The notes beneath the pieces were generated by a model that was not told where the DNA came from, ran no database searches, and saw only the letters and a list, made by a program, of their open reading frames with translations. Below are positions 30,035 to 38,189 of a stretch of DNA of 64,000 bases, piece after piece (within the stretch, counting starts at the first letter, position 1; each line of letters begins with the position of its first letter). Source of the stretch: Streptomyces asoensis. GTDB taxonomy: Bacteria; Actinomycetota; Actinomycetes; Streptomycetales; Streptomycetaceae. The position numbers and the translations under genes were made by a program. Location: positions 2,232,001 to 2,296,000 of the forward strand of contig NZ_CP049838.1 in assembly GCF_013085465.1 (NCBI RefSeq), given 5' to 3'.

Positions 30035-30616
30035 TCAGTCGCCCTGTACGCGCGCGTGGAGATGCATGTCGTGCCAGCCGTCCTGATGGAGGGCGGCACT
30101 GCGCCTGGTGCCCTCCAGAAGGAAGCCGGCCTTGCCCGCGACCCGGCAGGAGGCCTCGTTGGCGGTGGCGTGCATCAGCTCCAGGCGGTGGAAGCCGATC
30201 TCGTCGAAGGCCCAGCGGGTGAGGGCGGTCGTGGCCCGGGGGGCGACTCCCCGGCCACGGGCCGCCCTGGTCGTCCAGTACGCGACCTCGGCCACGCCCT
30301 CGGCGAGCAGGATGCCCCGCAGCGCCACCCGCCCCAGCAGTTCGTCGCTGTCCGCGTCGACGACGGCCCACTGGGCGTTCCGCTCCTCCGCCCAGCTCGT
30401 ACGCCACTCCTCGATCCAGCCGGCGACCTCCTCCTCGGAGTCGGCGGCCCTGATGTGCCACTGGTGCATGGCGGGGTCCTGGAAGGCGGCGTACACGGCG
30501 GGGGCGTCCTCGGCCCGCCACGGGCGCAGGAGCAGTCCGTCGCCGCTGCGGAGCACGGGCTGCGGGGCCCCCGAGAGGGTTCCGGCGGGCAGGACGACGT
30601 CGGCGGTGAAGGGCAT
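30035..30616 (-). CDS. GNAT-family N-acetyltransferase (RimJ/RimL type)
   Basis: The 193-residue acetyltransferase_3 protein has LLLRPWRAEDAPAVYAAFQDPAM, WAVVDADSDELLGRVAL and AEVAYWTTRAARGRGVAPRATTALTRWAF (acetyl-CoA loop R/Q-x-x-G-x-G/A). FHRLELMHATANEASCRVAGKAGF completes the core. This is the RimJ/RimL-like pattern for protein N-terminal or small-molecule acetylation; the acceptor is unknown. ATG 30616 begins MPFTADVVLPAG. It is divergent from the pseudouridine synthase gene. Confidence 0.88.
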   Translation of the reverse strand: MPFTADVVLPAGTLSGAPQPVLRSGDGLLLRPWRAEDAPAVYAAFQDPAMHQWHIRAADSEEEVAGWIEEWRTSWAEERNAQWAVVDADSDELLGRVALRGILLAEGVAEVAYWTTRAARGRGVAPRATTALTRWAFDEIGFHRLELMHATANEASCRVAGKAGFLLEGTRRSAALHQDGWHDMHLHARVQGD

Positions 30617-30668
30617 GAGCCGCATCCTGCCAACGGTCCACGGCCCGACCAACGGGTTTTCCGGCCCG

Positions 30669-30674
30669 TAGGCT
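30669..30674 (+). promoter_or_regulatory. -10 element, leaderless start of pseudouridine synthase
   Basis: TAGGCT ends 8 nt before ATG 30683, with no ribosome-binding site in between. Confidence 0.4.
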
Positions 30675-30682
30675 TGACCCCG

Positions 30683-31654
30683 ATGAGACGCCGTACGCCG
30701 CCCCCGCCCTCCCCGCTGCCGCAGCGCGACGGGATCGACCCGGTACGGGTCCGGTTGCCCGGCGAGGGCGCCTGGGCCACCGTGCGGGAGCACCTGGTGG
30801 AGCGGCTGGGCCCGGCGCGCGCCGGGGTCGCGGAAGGGATGCTGGAGGCCGGGCTCGTCGTCGGCGCCGACGGGCGGGCGGTGGCGCCGGACGCGGCCTA
30901 CGTACCGGGGATGTTCGTCTGGTACCACCGCGAGCTGCCGCCCGAGGTGCCCGTGCCGTTCCCGCTGGAGATCGTGCACTGCGACGAGCACATCGTCGTC
31001 GTCGACAAGCCGCACTTCCTGGCCACCACCCCGCGCGGCAGCCATGTCACCGAGAGCGCGCTGGCCCGGCTGCGGCGGGAGCTGGACATCCCCGCGCTCG
31101 GCGCCGCGCACCGGCTCGACCGGCTCACCGCCGGGCTCGTGCTGTTCACCGTGCGCCCCGAGGAGCGCGGCGCGTACCAGTCGCTCTTCCGCGACCGCCG
31201 GGTGCGCAAGGTGTACGAGGCCGTCGCGCCGTACGACCCGGAGCTCGCCCTGCCCCGGACCGTGCGCAGCCGGATCGTCAAGGAGCGCGGGGTCCTGGCC
31301 GCCTACGAGGTGGCGGGCGAGCCGAATGCCGTGAGCCGCGTCGAGCTCGTCGAGCACGGTGCGCGAGGACTCGGCCGGTACCGGCTGCTGCCCGCCACCG
31401 GGCAGACCCATCAGCTGCGTGTCCATATGAACACGCTCGGCGTGCCCATCCTCGGCGATCCGCTCTACCCCGAGGTGGCCGCCCCCGTGCCGGCCGGTGA
31501 CTTCCGGCGCCCGCTTCAGCTGCTGGCGCGGGAGCTGGAGTTCACCGATCCGGTCACGGGGACGGAGCACCGGCTGCGGAGCGGTCGGGTGCTCGAGGCC
31601 TGGACGTCGTACGACGGCTGGGCCGCCGCTCCGTCGGCGGGCGCCGCTCAGTAA
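30683..31654 (+). CDS. RluA-family RNA pseudouridine synthase
   Basis: The 323-residue enzyme converts uridine to pseudouridine in rRNA or tRNA. The catalytic Asp146 lies in AHRLDRLTAGLVLF. IVHCDEHIVVVDKPHFLATTPRG before it and TGQTHQLRVHMNTLGVPILGDPLYP after it complete the RluA core. An S4-like N-terminal region (ATVREHLVERLG) is present in degenerate form. The target site cannot be read from the sequence. It overlaps the convergent P450 gene by 7 bp. Confidence 0.9.
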   Translation: MRRRTPPPPSPLPQRDGIDPVRVRLPGEGAWATVREHLVERLGPARAGVAEGMLEAGLVVGADGRAVAPDAAYVPGMFVWYHRELPPEVPVPFPLEIVHCDEHIVVVDKPHFLATTPRGSHVTESALARLRRELDIPALGAAHRLDRLTAGLVLFTVRPEERGAYQSLFRDRRVRKVYEAVAPYDPELALPRTVRSRIVKERGVLAAYEVAGEPNAVSRVELVEHGARGLGRYRLLPATGQTHQLRVHMNTLGVPILGDPLYPEVAAPVPAGDFRRPLQLLARELEFTDPVTGTEHRLRSGRVLEAWTSYDGWAAAPSAGAAQ

Positions 31655-33162
31655 CCGCGCCACCAGGACAGGAAGCGCCGCCAGGCGTTGGGCCTGCGGA
31701 CCGGCCCCGTCGACTGCGGGACGGGCGGCGCGGAGTGCGGCGCGGAGTGCGGCGCGGGCGCCGGGGCGGGCGCCGGCTCGGGGGCAGGCGCCGGCGCCGG
31801 CGCAGGCCGCGGCTGGGTGCTCACCGGCCGCGTCAGACGCTGCGGCGGGATCGGGGCGTGGCTCGGCTTGTGCTTGACGTCCTGCTGGTCCTTCGGCTCG
31901 AACCGGACCGGCAGCTCCACCAGGTGCCGCGAGGCGATCGACATCGTCCACCGCAACTCGTCCTCTTCGCAGTCGAGTTGCACGTCCGGCAGCCGCATCA
32001 GCAGCGCGTCGACGCCGACGTCGGCGATGGCGCGGCCGATGTCCTGGCCTGGGCACTCGTGCGGACCGCTGCCGAAGGCGAGGTGGGAGCGGTTGCCCTG
32101 CATGTGGGCGGACAGGTCGGGGCGTACCCGGGGATCCACGTTGCCGGGCGCGGGCGCGAAGAAGAGACCGTCGCCCCGGCGGATGCGCTGGCCCCCCAAC
32201 TCCGTGTCCTGCTTCGCGAAGTAGCCGAAGATGGTGCTGAACGGGGGCTCGTCCCACAGGGACTGCTCGACCGCCTCCGCCACCGTCATCTGGCCGCCGT
32301 TGAGCTGGGCGAGGAAACGCGGGTCGGTGAGGACCATGCGCAGCGCGTTGGAGAGCAGGTTGACGGTGGCCTCGTAGGCGGCGAAGAGCACCAGGCGCAG
32401 ATGCTCCCTGACCTCGTCGTCGGTGAGACCCGCCGGGTGGCCGATGAGGTGGCTGGTGAAGTCGTCCTCGGGGTTGGCCCGGCGGCGGGTGGTGAGCCGG
32501 GCGAGCGCCTGCACGACGTACTCGTGGCTGGCGAGCGCGGTCTCGCTGCCCTTGAGCGCGTCACGGGCGGAGTGCACCATCTTGTCGTTGTACTCGTCGG
32601 GCATGCCGAGGACATGGCACATCACGGCCATCGGCAGGTGCTCGGCGAAGTCGCCGACCAGGTCGGCCCGACCCTCCTCGCAGAAGCGGTTGACCAGGCG
32701 CTGGCTGGAGCGGTTGATGTAGCGGCGCACACTGCGGTCGTCGATGGTGGCCATGGCGGCGGTGACCGCGCCGCGCAGCCGCTTGTGCTCGTCGCCCTCG
32801 GCGTGGGCGCAGATGGGCTGCCAGGCCATGTGCGGCATGAGCGGGTGGTCGGGCCTGACCTTGCCGTCCAGCATCTGCGACCAGATGCGGCTGTCCTTGG
32901 TGAACTGCGACGGGGTGCGCACCATGCGCAGGTTCTCGGCGTGCCCGAGGACCATCCACATCGGCAGGTCGTCGTGGAGCAGGACCGGCGCCACGGGGCC
33001 GTGTTCCTCGCGCAGCCGCTCGTACAGTTCGTTCAGGTCCTCCGCGCCGGGGCCGTAGAGGCGGGCCAGTCCGCCGGGGCCCCGGCCGTGCGCGGGGCAA
33101 CCGGGCGGCGGGTCCAGGGCGAGGTCGTGCGGACCGGTCGGGGTGGGGTGTTCGGGAGTCAC
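31648..33162 (-). CDS. Conservon-associated cytochrome P450 lacking ExxR (rarE-like)
   Basis: The 504-residue P450 is the last gene of the conservon. The haem-binding loop FGSGPHECPG gives thiolate Cys370. The I-helix is A261-A-Y-E-A-T266. The K-helix position that should read ExxR is EQSLW (299-303), so the Arg is absent, as described for the CYP157 family. After about residue 424 comes a tail of Pro-Ala repeats ending RRFLSWWRGY, unusual for P450s and possibly a membrane or protein contact. Whether it is a monooxygenase is open. In S. griseus the equivalent rar operon represses aerial development. GTG 33162 has GGAGC 8 nt upstream. Confidence 0.92.
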   Translation of the reverse strand: MTPEHPTPTGPHDLALDPPPGCPAHGRGPGGLARLYGPGAEDLNELYERLREEHGPVAPVLLHDDLPMWMVLGHAENLRMVRTPSQFTKDSRIWSQMLDGKVRPDHPLMPHMAWQPICAHAEGDEHKRLRGAVTAAMATIDDRSVRRYINRSSQRLVNRFCEEGRADLVGDFAEHLPMAVMCHVLGMPDEYNDKMVHSARDALKGSETALASHEYVVQALARLTTRRRANPEDDFTSHLIGHPAGLTDDEVREHLRLVLFAAYEATVNLLSNALRMVLTDPRFLAQLNGGQMTVAEAVEQSLWDEPPFSTIFGYFAKQDTELGGQRIRRGDGLFFAPAPGNVDPRVRPDLSAHMQGNRSHLAFGSGPHECPGQDIGRAIADVGVDALLMRLPDVQLDCEEDELRWTMSIASRHLVELPVRFEPKDQQDVKHKPSHAPIPPQRLTRPVSTQPRPAPAPAPAPEPAPAPAPAPHSAPHSAPPVPQSTGPVRRPNAWRRFLSWWRGY

Positions 33163-33223
33163 AGGGGGTCGCTCCGAAACTGTGCTGAATACGGTGTCTT
33201 CAGGGGATGTGGTGCCGTGCGGG

Positions 33224-33844
33224 TCAGGCGAGACTGCGGGTCAGAGCCAGGGAGTGCAGGAAGCGCATGAGGGTCATCAGGACGTCGCGGCTGGAGGCGC
33301 GGCGGCGGACGTCGCACTCCACGATCGGGATCTCGGGCGGCAGGTCGAGGGCCGCGCGCAGGTCGTCGATGGGGTAACGGGGCCCGTCGGGGAAGGTGTT
33401 GACGGCGACGACGAAGGGCACGCCGCCCTCCTCGAGCCGGCCCATGACCTCGAAGCTGACCTCGAGGCGGCGGGTGTCGACCAGGACGACCGCGCCCAGC
33501 GCGCCCTCGAACAGTCCGTTCCACAGGAACCAGAAGCGTTCCTGGCCGGGCGTGCCGAAGAGGTAGAGCACGACCTGTTCGGTGATGCGGATCCGGCCGA
33601 AGTCCATGGCCACGGTGGTGGCGGTCTTGGTCTCGGAGCCGTAGTTGTCGTCGACCCCGATGCCCGCCTGGGTCATGGTCTCCTCGGTGGTCAGCGGCCT
33701 GATCTCGCTGACGGAGCCGACCATGGTGGTCTTGCCGACGCCGAAGCCGCCCACGATGACGATCTTCGCCGCGGCCGTGGTGGTGTGCGGCAGATGGTCC
33801 TCGGCCCGTGGGCCGGGGATCGTGTCAGAGCCGTTGAAGTCCAT
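33224..33844 (-). CDS. Conservon Ras-like GTPase (CvnD/RarD type)
   Basis: The 206-residue cytoplasmic GTPase has the P-loop GGFGVGKTT (32-40), an MDFGRI strand with Asp81 and G3 GTPGQ (97-101). In place of the NKxD base-recognition motif it has VNTF (148-151), as usual in conservon (MglA-like) GTPases. It is thought to form a membrane-proximal heterocomplex with the histidine kinase, roadblock and DUF742 partners encoded upstream. It overlaps the DUF742 gene by 20 bp; a 61-bp gap leads to the P450 gene. Confidence 0.93.
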   Translation of the reverse strand: MDFNGSDTIPGPRAEDHLPHTTTAAAKIVIVGGFGVGKTTMVGSVSEIRPLTTEETMTQAGIGVDDNYGSETKTATTVAMDFGRIRITEQVVLYLFGTPGQERFWFLWNGLFEGALGAVVLVDTRRLEVSFEVMGRLEEGGVPFVVAVNTFPDGPRYPIDDLRAALDLPPEIPIVECDVRRRASSRDVLMTLMRFLHSLALTRSLA

Positions 33845-34256
33845 GCATCACCGCTTCGAGAAGGGAACGGTCGGGGAGCTGCTGCCGGACGATGGGGGCG
33901 CGTGCCTGTACGAGTTCGGCCGCCAGCATCTCGGTGAGCAGCACCGTCACCACGCTGAACGGCAGGCTGAGGTAGGCAGAGATCTCGGCCACCGACAGCG
34001 GGGCGGCGCACATCCGCAGCACCGCCGTCTGCTCCGGGGTGGCCGACGAGGGCGGTTCGGCACGCGCCACGACTAACGTGACCAGGTCGACGGGTGCGCG
34101 CTCGCCGTCCGCGCCCGTGATGATGTACAGCCGCTCGGGGTTCTTGCCCTCCCCCTCCGCCCCCTCCTTCGAGTCCGACGGGAGCGGCAGGGGCGGCAGG
34201 GGCGGCGGGGGCGGTTGTGGCAGGGGTTGTCGCCGACGGCGTTGCGGAGGAGTCAT
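33825..34256 (-). CDS. Conservon DUF742 protein (CvnC/RarC type)
   Basis: A 143-residue protein. A Pro-rich N-terminus of about 25 residues is followed by the DUF742 winged-helix-like domain (ERLYIITGADGERAP, LSVAEISAYLSLPFSVVTVLLTEM). The C-terminal DRSLLEAVMHGLQRL is typical. It probably bridges the roadblock and GTPase proteins. ATG 34256 overlaps the roadblock stop by 4 nt. The gene is in the middle of a tightly overlapping operon. Confidence 0.92.
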   Translation of the reverse strand: MTPPQRRRRQPLPQPPPPPLPPLPLPSDSKEGAEGEGKNPERLYIITGADGERAPVDLVTLVVARAEPPSSATPEQTAVLRMCAAPLSVAEISAYLSLPFSVVTVLLTEMLAAELVQARAPIVRQQLPDRSLLEAVMHGLQRL

Positions 34257-34660
34257 ACGCTCTGCCCGTTGCGCCGGGGCGGACTGGTCAGATGGGCGCC
34301 GATGCGGACGACGAGGTCGCGCATCATGCCGCTCATCCGACTGGCCTCGCAGCGCACGTCGGCGAGGACGGCGAGGTAGGCGTTGGCGCCGGCCGACATC
34401 ATGTAGAAGTAGCCGCCGCTCAGATCGATGACGACCATGTCCATCTCGCCGGTGCTCGAGTGGATCTCCTGGCCGACCGCGGCGGCCAGGCTCTGGAGGC
34501 CCGCACAGGCGGCGGCGACCCGGTCGGCGGCGTCGGGGTCGCCGGCGTAGCGGGCGATGCGCAGTCCGTCGGCCGAGAGGACCACGATCATCTCGATGCC
34601 GGGAACCCCGTCGTAGAGCTCCTTGAGCAGCCAGTCGAAGTTTTGGCGCTGCTGGATCAC
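34253..34660 (-). CDS. Conservon roadblock/LC7 protein (CvnB/RarB type)
   Basis: The 135-residue roadblock/LC7-domain protein has LYDGVPGIEMIVVLSADGLRIARYAGDPDAADRVAAACAGL at the N-terminus. The long beta strand MDMVVIDLSGGYFYMMSAGANAYLAVLAD follows. These proteins act as GTPase-activating or scaffolding partners of MglA-like GTPases. Start and stop codons overlap those of both neighbours by 4 nt, indicating stoichiometric translation. Confidence 0.93.
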   Translation of the reverse strand: MIQQRQNFDWLLKELYDGVPGIEMIVVLSADGLRIARYAGDPDAADRVAAACAGLQSLAAAVGQEIHSSTGEMDMVVIDLSGGYFYMMSAGANAYLAVLADVRCEASRMSGMMRDLVVRIGAHLTSPPRRNGQSV

Positions 34661-36285
34661 GTGAGGTCCCCTTCATCGTCGGCCTCGGGCTTGGCCTTGT
34701 CTTCGATCAGGTGCAGATATGCGGTGGGATTGCGGGTGAAGTCGGTGGGGTGCACGCCGGGCGGGGCCGCTTTGACCAGGCCCTCCCAGAAGGCCTCGAA
34801 CGCCAGGCCGGGCTCCCGCTTCTTCTGGGGCTCCGGCTCGGGCTCCGGCCGGCGCTGTGCGAACGGGTCGGGCTTGCCCAGGCGCTCGGCCTCCTGAGCG
34901 GCGTACGCCTCGGCGTAGCGCTGGGTGATCGGGATCGTGGTCTTGCTGCGCCGCTGCGGCAGCCCCTGATCGGTCCACTCGGTGACCTCGGGCACCTCGT
35001 CGTCGGTCAGCGATACTCCGGCCGGGATACGCGCGTTGGTGGGGCGGCGCTTCTTGGGCGGGCGCTTGGGGCCCTCGCCGATCTGGCTCAGGTCGATCTG
35101 CGGTACGGCGGTGGCGCCGATGCCGTGCGCGAAGCCGGGAGCGGGATCGGAGGTCTGCATCTCGCTCGGCACGATGAGGACGGCCCGGACGCCGCCGTAG
35201 GCCGAGGTGCGCAGTGAGACCTGGAGGTTGAACGACGTGCACAGACGGCCGACGACCGCGAGACCCAGGCGCGGGGTGCCGCCGACGTCCTGGATGTCGA
35301 CGCCCGCCTTGGCCTGCTCCAGCATGCGTTCGGCCTTGGCGCGGGCCTCTTCGCTGAGGCTGACGCCGGCGTCCTCGATCTCGATGGCGATGCCGGTCTG
35401 CACCTCGACGGCGTTGACGTGCACCTTGCTCTGCGGGGGCGAGTAGCGGGTGGCGTTGTCCAGGAGTTCCGCGAGCGCGTGGATGAGCGGCTCCACGGAG
35501 AGGCCGCGGATGTTCACCTTGGCGATGGAGTCCAGCTGGATGCGGCGGTACTCCAGGATCCGGGACATGGCGCCGCGCAGCACGCTGTACAGCGGGACCG
35601 GCTGGGGCCAGTTGCGGCCGGGCCGGCCGCCGCCGAGCACACCGATGGAGTCGGCGAGCCGGCCGATCAGCGAAGTGCCGTGGTCGATGCGCAGCAGGTC
35701 GTCGAAGACCTCGGGGTTACGGCCGTGGTCCTCCTCCATCTCCCGCAGTTCCGCGGACTGTTGGTGGACGATGGCCTGCACCCGGCGGGCGATGCTGACG
35801 AAGGAGCGCTGGGCCGAGTCGCGCAGCGACTCCTCGTGGTCGACGATGTCGAGGATCTTCCTGACCACGGCGCGCTGCGCGTCGTCGAGGTCACGGAAGT
35901 CGGGATCACCCTGGCTGAAGTCGCGCATCACCTCCCTGGGGGAATTTCCGGCCCGCAGCCACTCCACGGTGTTGGGCACGAACTCCTCGGCGAGGCGGCG
36001 GTTCTCCTCCGCGTGGCCGGCCACCCGCCGTTCCAGGTACGCGACGCGCTGGTCCCGCTCCGCGCGCAGCTCCCGCAGGCGCCGCCCACGGCGCACCGAC
36101 TCGGCTCCCGCCGCGATCACCAGGAGGGTGGCGACGGCTCCGCAGACGCCGACGGCGAGCCGGGCCTGCGTCGCCACGAGGGCGACGGCGGCTCCGGTCG
36201 CCGCGGCCATCAGTATCGCCGGCAGCAACAGCACGCGCGCGTAGGGAAGTTCTCGGCGACCGGGTGGGGACTGAACACTCACCAT
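34657..36285 (-). CDS. Conservon sensor histidine kinase-like protein (CvnA/RarA type)
   Basis: The 542-residue membrane protein has two transmembrane helices (about 18-38 and 42-61), a linker with coiled-coil character and a dimerisation helix with no obvious phospho-acceptor His in the standard H-box. The HATPase_c domain has N-box ELLDNATRYSPP near 272-283. The Arg/Pro-rich C-terminus has KRPPKKRRPTNARIP. It heads the conservon operon and would sense an extracellular or redox cue for the GTPase module. No response regulator gene is nearby, as usual for conservons. The 279 bp upstream to the tetR end hold its promoter and no gene. Confidence 0.93.
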   Translation of the reverse strand: MVSVQSPPGRRELPYARVLLLPAILMAAATGAAVALVATQARLAVGVCGAVATLLVIAAGAESVRRGRRLRELRAERDQRVAYLERRVAGHAEENRRLAEEFVPNTVEWLRAGNSPREVMRDFSQGDPDFRDLDDAQRAVVRKILDIVDHEESLRDSAQRSFVSIARRVQAIVHQQSAELREMEEDHGRNPEVFDDLLRIDHGTSLIGRLADSIGVLGGGRPGRNWPQPVPLYSVLRGAMSRILEYRRIQLDSIAKVNIRGLSVEPLIHALAELLDNATRYSPPQSKVHVNAVEVQTGIAIEIEDAGVSLSEEARAKAERMLEQAKAGVDIQDVGGTPRLGLAVVGRLCTSFNLQVSLRTSAYGGVRAVLIVPSEMQTSDPAPGFAHGIGATAVPQIDLSQIGEGPKRPPKKRRPTNARIPAGVSLTDDEVPEVTEWTDQGLPQRRSKTTIPITQRYAEAYAAQEAERLGKPDPFAQRRPEPEPEPQKKREPGLAFEAFWEGLVKAAPPGVHPTDFTRNPTAYLHLIEDKAKPEADDEGDLT

Positions 36286-36564
36286 GTGGGCACCCTCTGT
36301 AGGGATCTGTCGGCATCTTCGGGAAGTTTGGGAACAAGCGCACGAATACGCCTCAACTCGGTGCGCCGCGGGCGAGCTTAGTCCGACCGGATCATCGCCG
36401 TGTCATATTCCGCAACCGCCTGAAACCACTTCCGTACGTGGAGTAGCCTCAGCCCATTTACACGCACGGCATTCGTTCGAACACGATGCGTGACGCCGGA
36501 CGGGCGTGCGAAACAGTTCACCGGGACGGATGAGACGAGCACCCGCGAGCGGCTCGGGCGGTGT

Positions 36565-37191
36565 TCAGTTCCCCGCGATACGCAGCGCCGCGTCGGCGGT
36601 GGCGCGGGCGAACTCCGAGACCGAGCGGTCGGGATCCGAGCGGTGCACGAGGATGACACCCTCGATGAGCCCGAAGACCAGGTCGGTGCGGAGATCCAGC
36701 GCGCTCTTCGCGAGCGCGCCGCCCGCCGCCGTGGTGGCGATCAACTGACGGTAGGCGTCCTTGAGTTCGGCGCGCACGGCATGGAAGCCGGCGAACCGCT
36801 CGGTGCGCACCTCGGGCAGCAGATAGAGGCCGCCGAGGTTGTGCGAGCCGCCGCACAGCAGCTCGACGTCGGTTCGGCACAGCTCCCAGAGCCGGGCCTC
36901 GGCCGTCCGCGCGTCGTCCGCGAGCAGCTCACGGGCATAGGTCAGCGAGGGCGTGACCGTCGACTCCAACAGCGCGGCGAGCAGCTCCTCCTTGCCGGAG
37001 ACGTAGTGGTACATGGAGGCCTGGCGCATGCCCGCGCGTTCGGCGACGGCCCGGGTCGTGGTGGCGGCGTAGCCGCGCGTGGTGAACAACTCCGCGGCGG
37101 CCACGAGCAGTTCGGCGCGCGGGGCGAGCCCGCTGTCCGGGCGCTGCGCGGCCCGCGGGCGGCCCACTCGACGTCCGCTGCTCGTCCCCAT
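36565..37191 (-). CDS. TetR-family regulator, probable repressor of guanidine operon
   Basis: The 208-residue TetR protein has a basic N-terminal arm, an HTH (AELLVAAAELFTTRGYAATTTRAVAERAGMRQASMYHYVSGKEELL, read in pieces) and a helical ligand domain with a C-terminal DLVFGLIEGVILVHRSDPDRSV. It is divergent from the DUF1989-carboxylase operon; the 170-bp space contains a near-perfect dyad (37300-37325). That site recurs before the APC permease at 26674. It is thus the obvious candidate to sense guanidine, carboxyguanidine or allophanate and to control both units. Confidence 0.88.
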   Translation of the reverse strand: MGTSSGRRVGRPRAAQRPDSGLAPRAELLVAAAELFTTRGYAATTTRAVAERAGMRQASMYHYVSGKEELLAALLESTVTPSLTYARELLADDARTAEARLWELCRTDVELLCGGSHNLGGLYLLPEVRTERFAGFHAVRAELKDAYRQLIATTAAGGALAKSALDLRTDLVFGLIEGVILVHRSDPDRSVSEFARATADAALRIAGN

Positions 37192-37299
37192 GCGTTCGAT
37201 CCTCGCACACGGCCCCGGACGGCGATCTTCGGACGACCCGGTGAGGAGTCGGTAACCGCCCCGCAACCGGCGGGCAACGGCGGCGACCCGCCCCGGACC

Positions 37300-37325
37300 T
37301 AATTTCTGTCGGGCGACAGAAATAC
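37300..37325. promoter_or_regulatory. Long dyad operator upstream of guanidine operon (copy 2)
   Basis: The dyad core is ATTTCTGTCG, centre GG, CGACAGAAAT, with perfect 10-bp arms, between tetR and the DUF1989 gene. It matches copy 1 at 26617-26642 in all but a few outer bases and the centre. It lies 36 bp before the DUF1989 start codon. Confidence 0.85.
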
Positions 37326-37361
37326 CGCGACAGCGACGGAACCGAGCTGCGGAGGTCCGCA

Positions 37362-38189
37362 ATGGCGGCGACAGCGACCACATACGGAGCACGCGCCCAC
37401 GCCCGGGCGCAGGAGGGCGCCCGCGCCGAGGCCATGCCGGTCGTCCCGGCCCGGGACTGGCAGGACCCGCCCTGCGAGGCCGGCCACCTGGTGTGGGCCG
37501 AGACGGTCGCGGGCGGCAACTACACCCACCGGGTCCTCGCGCGCGGCACCGAGCTGCGCCTGACCGACCTGCACGGCGACGCCTGCGCCCATCTGCTCCT
37601 TCACGTGGACGGCCGGCCCTGGGAGCGGCTGAACGTCGCCGACACGGTCAAGGTCCAGTGGAACGCCTACCTCGGCGAGGGCGTGCTGCTCCTGTCCGAC
37701 CAGGGCCGCGTCCTCGCCTCGGTCGTCGCCGACACCGCCGGGCGGCACGACGCCCTGTGCGGCACCTCCACCCTCGTACGCAACACCGAGCGCTACGGCG
37801 ACGGCAGCCCGCAGTCCGCCTCCCCGGCCGGCCGGGAGCTGTTCAAGCTGGCCGCCGCGAAGAACGGCCTGGAGCCCCGCGACCTGCCGCCCTCGCTCTC
37901 CTTCTTCCAGGGGGTGGAGGTCCGGGACGACGGCACGCTCGACTTCACCGGCTCGGCGGGCCCCGGCGGCAGCGTCACCCTGCGCGCCGAACAGGACGTG
38001 ACGGTCCTGATCGCCAACGTGCCGCACCCGGCCGACCCCCGGCCCGGGTACGTCAGCACCCCGCTGGAGGTCCTCGCCTGGCGGGCGGCGGCCACCCGGC
38101 CGGGCGACCCGCTGTGGGACGCCACGCCCGAGGGCCGCCGCGCCTTCCTCAACACCGCCGAATTCCTCACCGCGAGGGGGCTCGCATGA
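37362..38189 (+). CDS. DUF1989 carboxyguanidine deiminase subunit (cysteine-poor partner)
   Basis: This 275-residue DUF1989 protein was formerly called urea carboxylase-associated protein. In the CgdAB system two DUF1989 subunits together deiminate carboxyguanidine to allophanate. Visible family motifs are TDLHGDACAHLLL, GRHDALCGTS-TLVRNTERYG and a C-terminal ANVPHPADPRPG. At the three positions where the partner protein (38186) has Cys, this one has Ser, Val and Arg. It may therefore be the structural half of a heteromer. GGAGG lies 6 nt before the ATG. It is the first gene of a four-gene operon, overlapping the next by 4 nt. Confidence 0.88.
   Translation: MAATATTYGARAHARAQEGARAEAMPVVPARDWQDPPCEAGHLVWAETVAGGNYTHRVLARGTELRLTDLHGDACAHLLLHVDGRPWERLNVADTVKVQWNAYLGEGVLLLSDQGRVLASVVADTAGRHDALCGTSTLVRNTERYGDGSPQSASPAGRELFKLAAAKNGLEPRDLPPSLSFFQGVEVRDDGTLDFTGSAGPGGSVTLRAEQDVTVLIANVPHPADPRPGYVSTPLEVLAWRAAATRPGDPLWDATPEGRRAFLNTAEFLTARGLA

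Noticed and set aside
37192..37361. Guanidine-I (ykkC) riboswitch before the DUF1989 operon
   Set aside because: The interval is short and filled by a protein-type dyad; conserved ykkC elements were not found by eye. A covariance-model search would settle it.
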